Shown here: positions 63,329 through 64,000 of the stretch, in pieces | Layout of the letters: every line of letters begins with the position of its first letter | Numbering within the stretch: position 1 is the stretch's first letter | DNA from: an uncultured bacterium | Lineage (GTDB): Bacteria; Calescibacteriota; Calescibacteriia; Calescibacteriales; Calescibacteriaceae | Assembly (NCBI GenBank): GCA_938036315.1 | Contig: CALHPK010000006.1 | Coordinates: forward strand, 1-64,000 | Length of the DNA: 64,000 bases | Reading direction: 5' to 3' | The notes under the pieces: model-generated | The model's input: the letters and a program-made list of their open reading frames with translations, nothing else | Databases searched by the model: none | What the model was told of the DNA's origin: nothing | Program-made: the position numbers and the translations under genes

Positions 63329-63809
63329 AATCTTTGTCTTTTACTTGTTCTGCGTGGCAGGAGAAACATTCAGCAATAGGATCTTTGACAATCTGGTTCT
63401 TTCTATCGCCTTTTGCGAATGCCTTGAATTCCCATCCTCCTGTTTTTTCTAGTGCTTTGTTTTTAGAGTCTTTTCTCATATAAGCTAAGACTTTTCTATC
63501 CCCTTCTGATACGGTGTTATTTTCTTTGACAACTTCAAGTAGATCGAAGATTATAACTGTTCCATCCGGGAACTTCCTTCCGCTACTTTGCTTTATTGCT
63601 TCAAGTCCCTTGTCATTTACATATACATGATGAATCCCGCCAAATGCTGAAAAGAGCGGATGTCCCTCTTCTAGTATCATAGTTTTGACATGATTCCACT
63701 TGCGATAATCCGTTGGAAAGTATTCATCTTTTGCGTTAAGAGCTACATAGCCAACTACCGATGTTATGAAAACTAATATAGCTGATTTTACAATTTTTGA
63801 TTTGTCCAT
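63303..63809 (-). CDS. Cytochrome P460-family protein
   Basis: A 168-residue periplasmic cytochrome. Residues 1-25 are a signal or anchor helix. The P460 domain includes FPTDYRKWNHVKTMIL, FGGIHHVYVNDKGLEAIK, FPDGTVIIFDLLE and GGWEFKAF. The heme-attachment motif CFSCH is at 148-152. P460 proteins contain a cross-linked heme c in some members and act on hydroxylamine or NO. AGGAGGT before the ATG is clear. Linked to a cysteine-tailed MarR gene, it may be part of nitrosative-stress defence; this is inference. Confidence 0.9.
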   Translation of the reverse strand: MDKSKIVKSAILVFITSVVGYVALNAKDEYFPTDYRKWNHVKTMILEEGHPLFSAFGGIHHVYVNDKGLEAIKQSSGRKFPDGTVIIFDLLEVVKENNTVSEGDRKVLAYMRKDSKNKALEKTGGWEFKAFAKGDRKNQIVKDPIAECFSCHAEQVKDKDYVFSEWRK

Positions 63810-63833
63810 AGTTTTACCTCCTTTTTATTTATT

Positions 63834-63866
63834 TTGGCAATACCAAATATAAATTGGCAGTACCAA
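63834..63866. promoter_or_regulatory. Paired TTGG-N5-CCAA dyads, likely operator of the P460/MarR operon
   Basis: TTGGCAATACCAA (63834-63846) and TTGGCAGTACCAA (63854-63866) are near-identical palindromes 20 bp apart, 25 to 57 bases upstream of the cytochrome start. A TATATT candidate -10 on the minus strand lies between them. The MarR-like protein of the operon is the obvious binding candidate. Confidence 0.65.
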
Positions 63867-63965
63867 ATAGAAAGATAGAAATTTGCAAAAATTTTTTATT
63901 CCCAGATTTATTCCCAGATCTAGAAGTCTGTTTTATGAAGAAATATAAAATGTAGTAAAGCAAAT

Positions 63966-63971
63966 TATACT
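63966..63971 (+). promoter_or_regulatory. TATACT -10 box of the gene at the right edge
   Basis: TATACT ends seven bases before ATG 63979, matching the leaderless pattern of other first genes in the window. A -35 box is not obvious. Confidence 0.4.
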
Positions 63972-63978
63972 ATCAGAA

Positions 63979-64000
63979 ATGGAGGAGCTACGAGAAAAAA
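63979..64000 (+). CDS. Partial gene, 5' end only
   Basis: The frame from ATG 63979 is open to the window end and reads MEELREK. It is preceded by TATACT seven bases upstream and is divergent from the cytochrome operon. Only seven codons are visible, so no product can be named. Support comes solely from the recurring -10/ATG spacing. Confidence 0.4.

Noticed and set aside
1-64000. tRNA, rRNA or riboswitch genes
   Set aside because: I looked for T-loop-type GTTCRANNC motifs with acceptor stems and for cobalamin or T-box elements and found none convincing; a covariance search would be decisive.

Overview
The window is AT-rich bacterial DNA, densely coding on both strands. It looks chromosomal and comes from a Gram-negative (diderm) bacterium: there is a GspC-like type II secretion protein, a sigma-54 (rpoN) gene, a porin-like outer-membrane protein, a FecR/beta-barrel protein and several lipoproteins. 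Housekeeping genes with ordinary family motifs include thrS, infC, ileS, serS, mraY, rpsT, tmk, der, pyrB, nth, rng and rph. The lineage cannot be named from sequence alone. An uncultured, possibly thermophilic, deltaproteobacteria-like or candidate-phylum organism fits. I see no tRNA, rRNA, CRISPR array, phage or intact insertion sequence.

Layout. 78-4267: two paralogous COG1233-type FAD oxidoreductases followed by two small proteins that share an N-terminal WSKGLG motif; this is the least explained set of genes here. 4417-8212: histone-deacetylase-like amidohydrolase with a thioredoxin-fold partner, IscU/SufU scaffold, PflX-type radical SAM protein, and a lone cobJ. 8374-11454: HDOD protein and a divergent chemoreceptor-like protein. 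11489-16183: GMC oxidoreductase, mannose-6-phosphate-isomerase-type cupin, archaeal-type phosphoglycerate mutase (apgM), RNase PH. 16583-24309: Lrp regulator, glycosyltransferases, cupin, DegT aminotransferase and methyltransferases (surface polysaccharide), arsC, and a 7TM-HD phosphodiesterase. 24531-37805: GspC, thrS-infC, mraY, nth, rpoN, sbcD, a metallophosphatase, serS, pyrB, a pabA/trpG amidotransferase, rpsT. 37977-44789: a small unknown gene, nuoF, RNase G, two lipoproteins, and a RimM-like protein with a duplicated N-terminal domain. 44852-53150: acyl-CoA synthetase, ileS, class III cyclase, FecR/beta-barrel protein. 53691-63809: DagK-like kinase and CPBP protease, glycosyltransferase and tmk, der, porin-like protein, CheW, citrate synthase, and a MarR regulator with cytochrome P460. 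The 5' end of another gene runs off the right edge.

Organisation. Genes normally found in long conserved operons (nuoF, rimM, infC, rpsT, mraY, cobJ) stand alone or in new company, and neighbouring convergent genes often overlap at their 3' ends. Many first-in-operon genes lack a Shine-Dalgarno sequence and carry a TATAAT-like hexamer only 5-8 bases before the start codon, the signature of leaderless mRNAs. Genes inside operons, and a few others, have clear AGGAGG sites instead. Short perfect tandem duplications of 10-24 bp are scattered through coding and control regions, including inside thrS, rpoN and der. Upstream of the cytochrome P460/MarR pair are two TTGG-N5-CCAA dyads exactly 20 bp apart, a likely operator.
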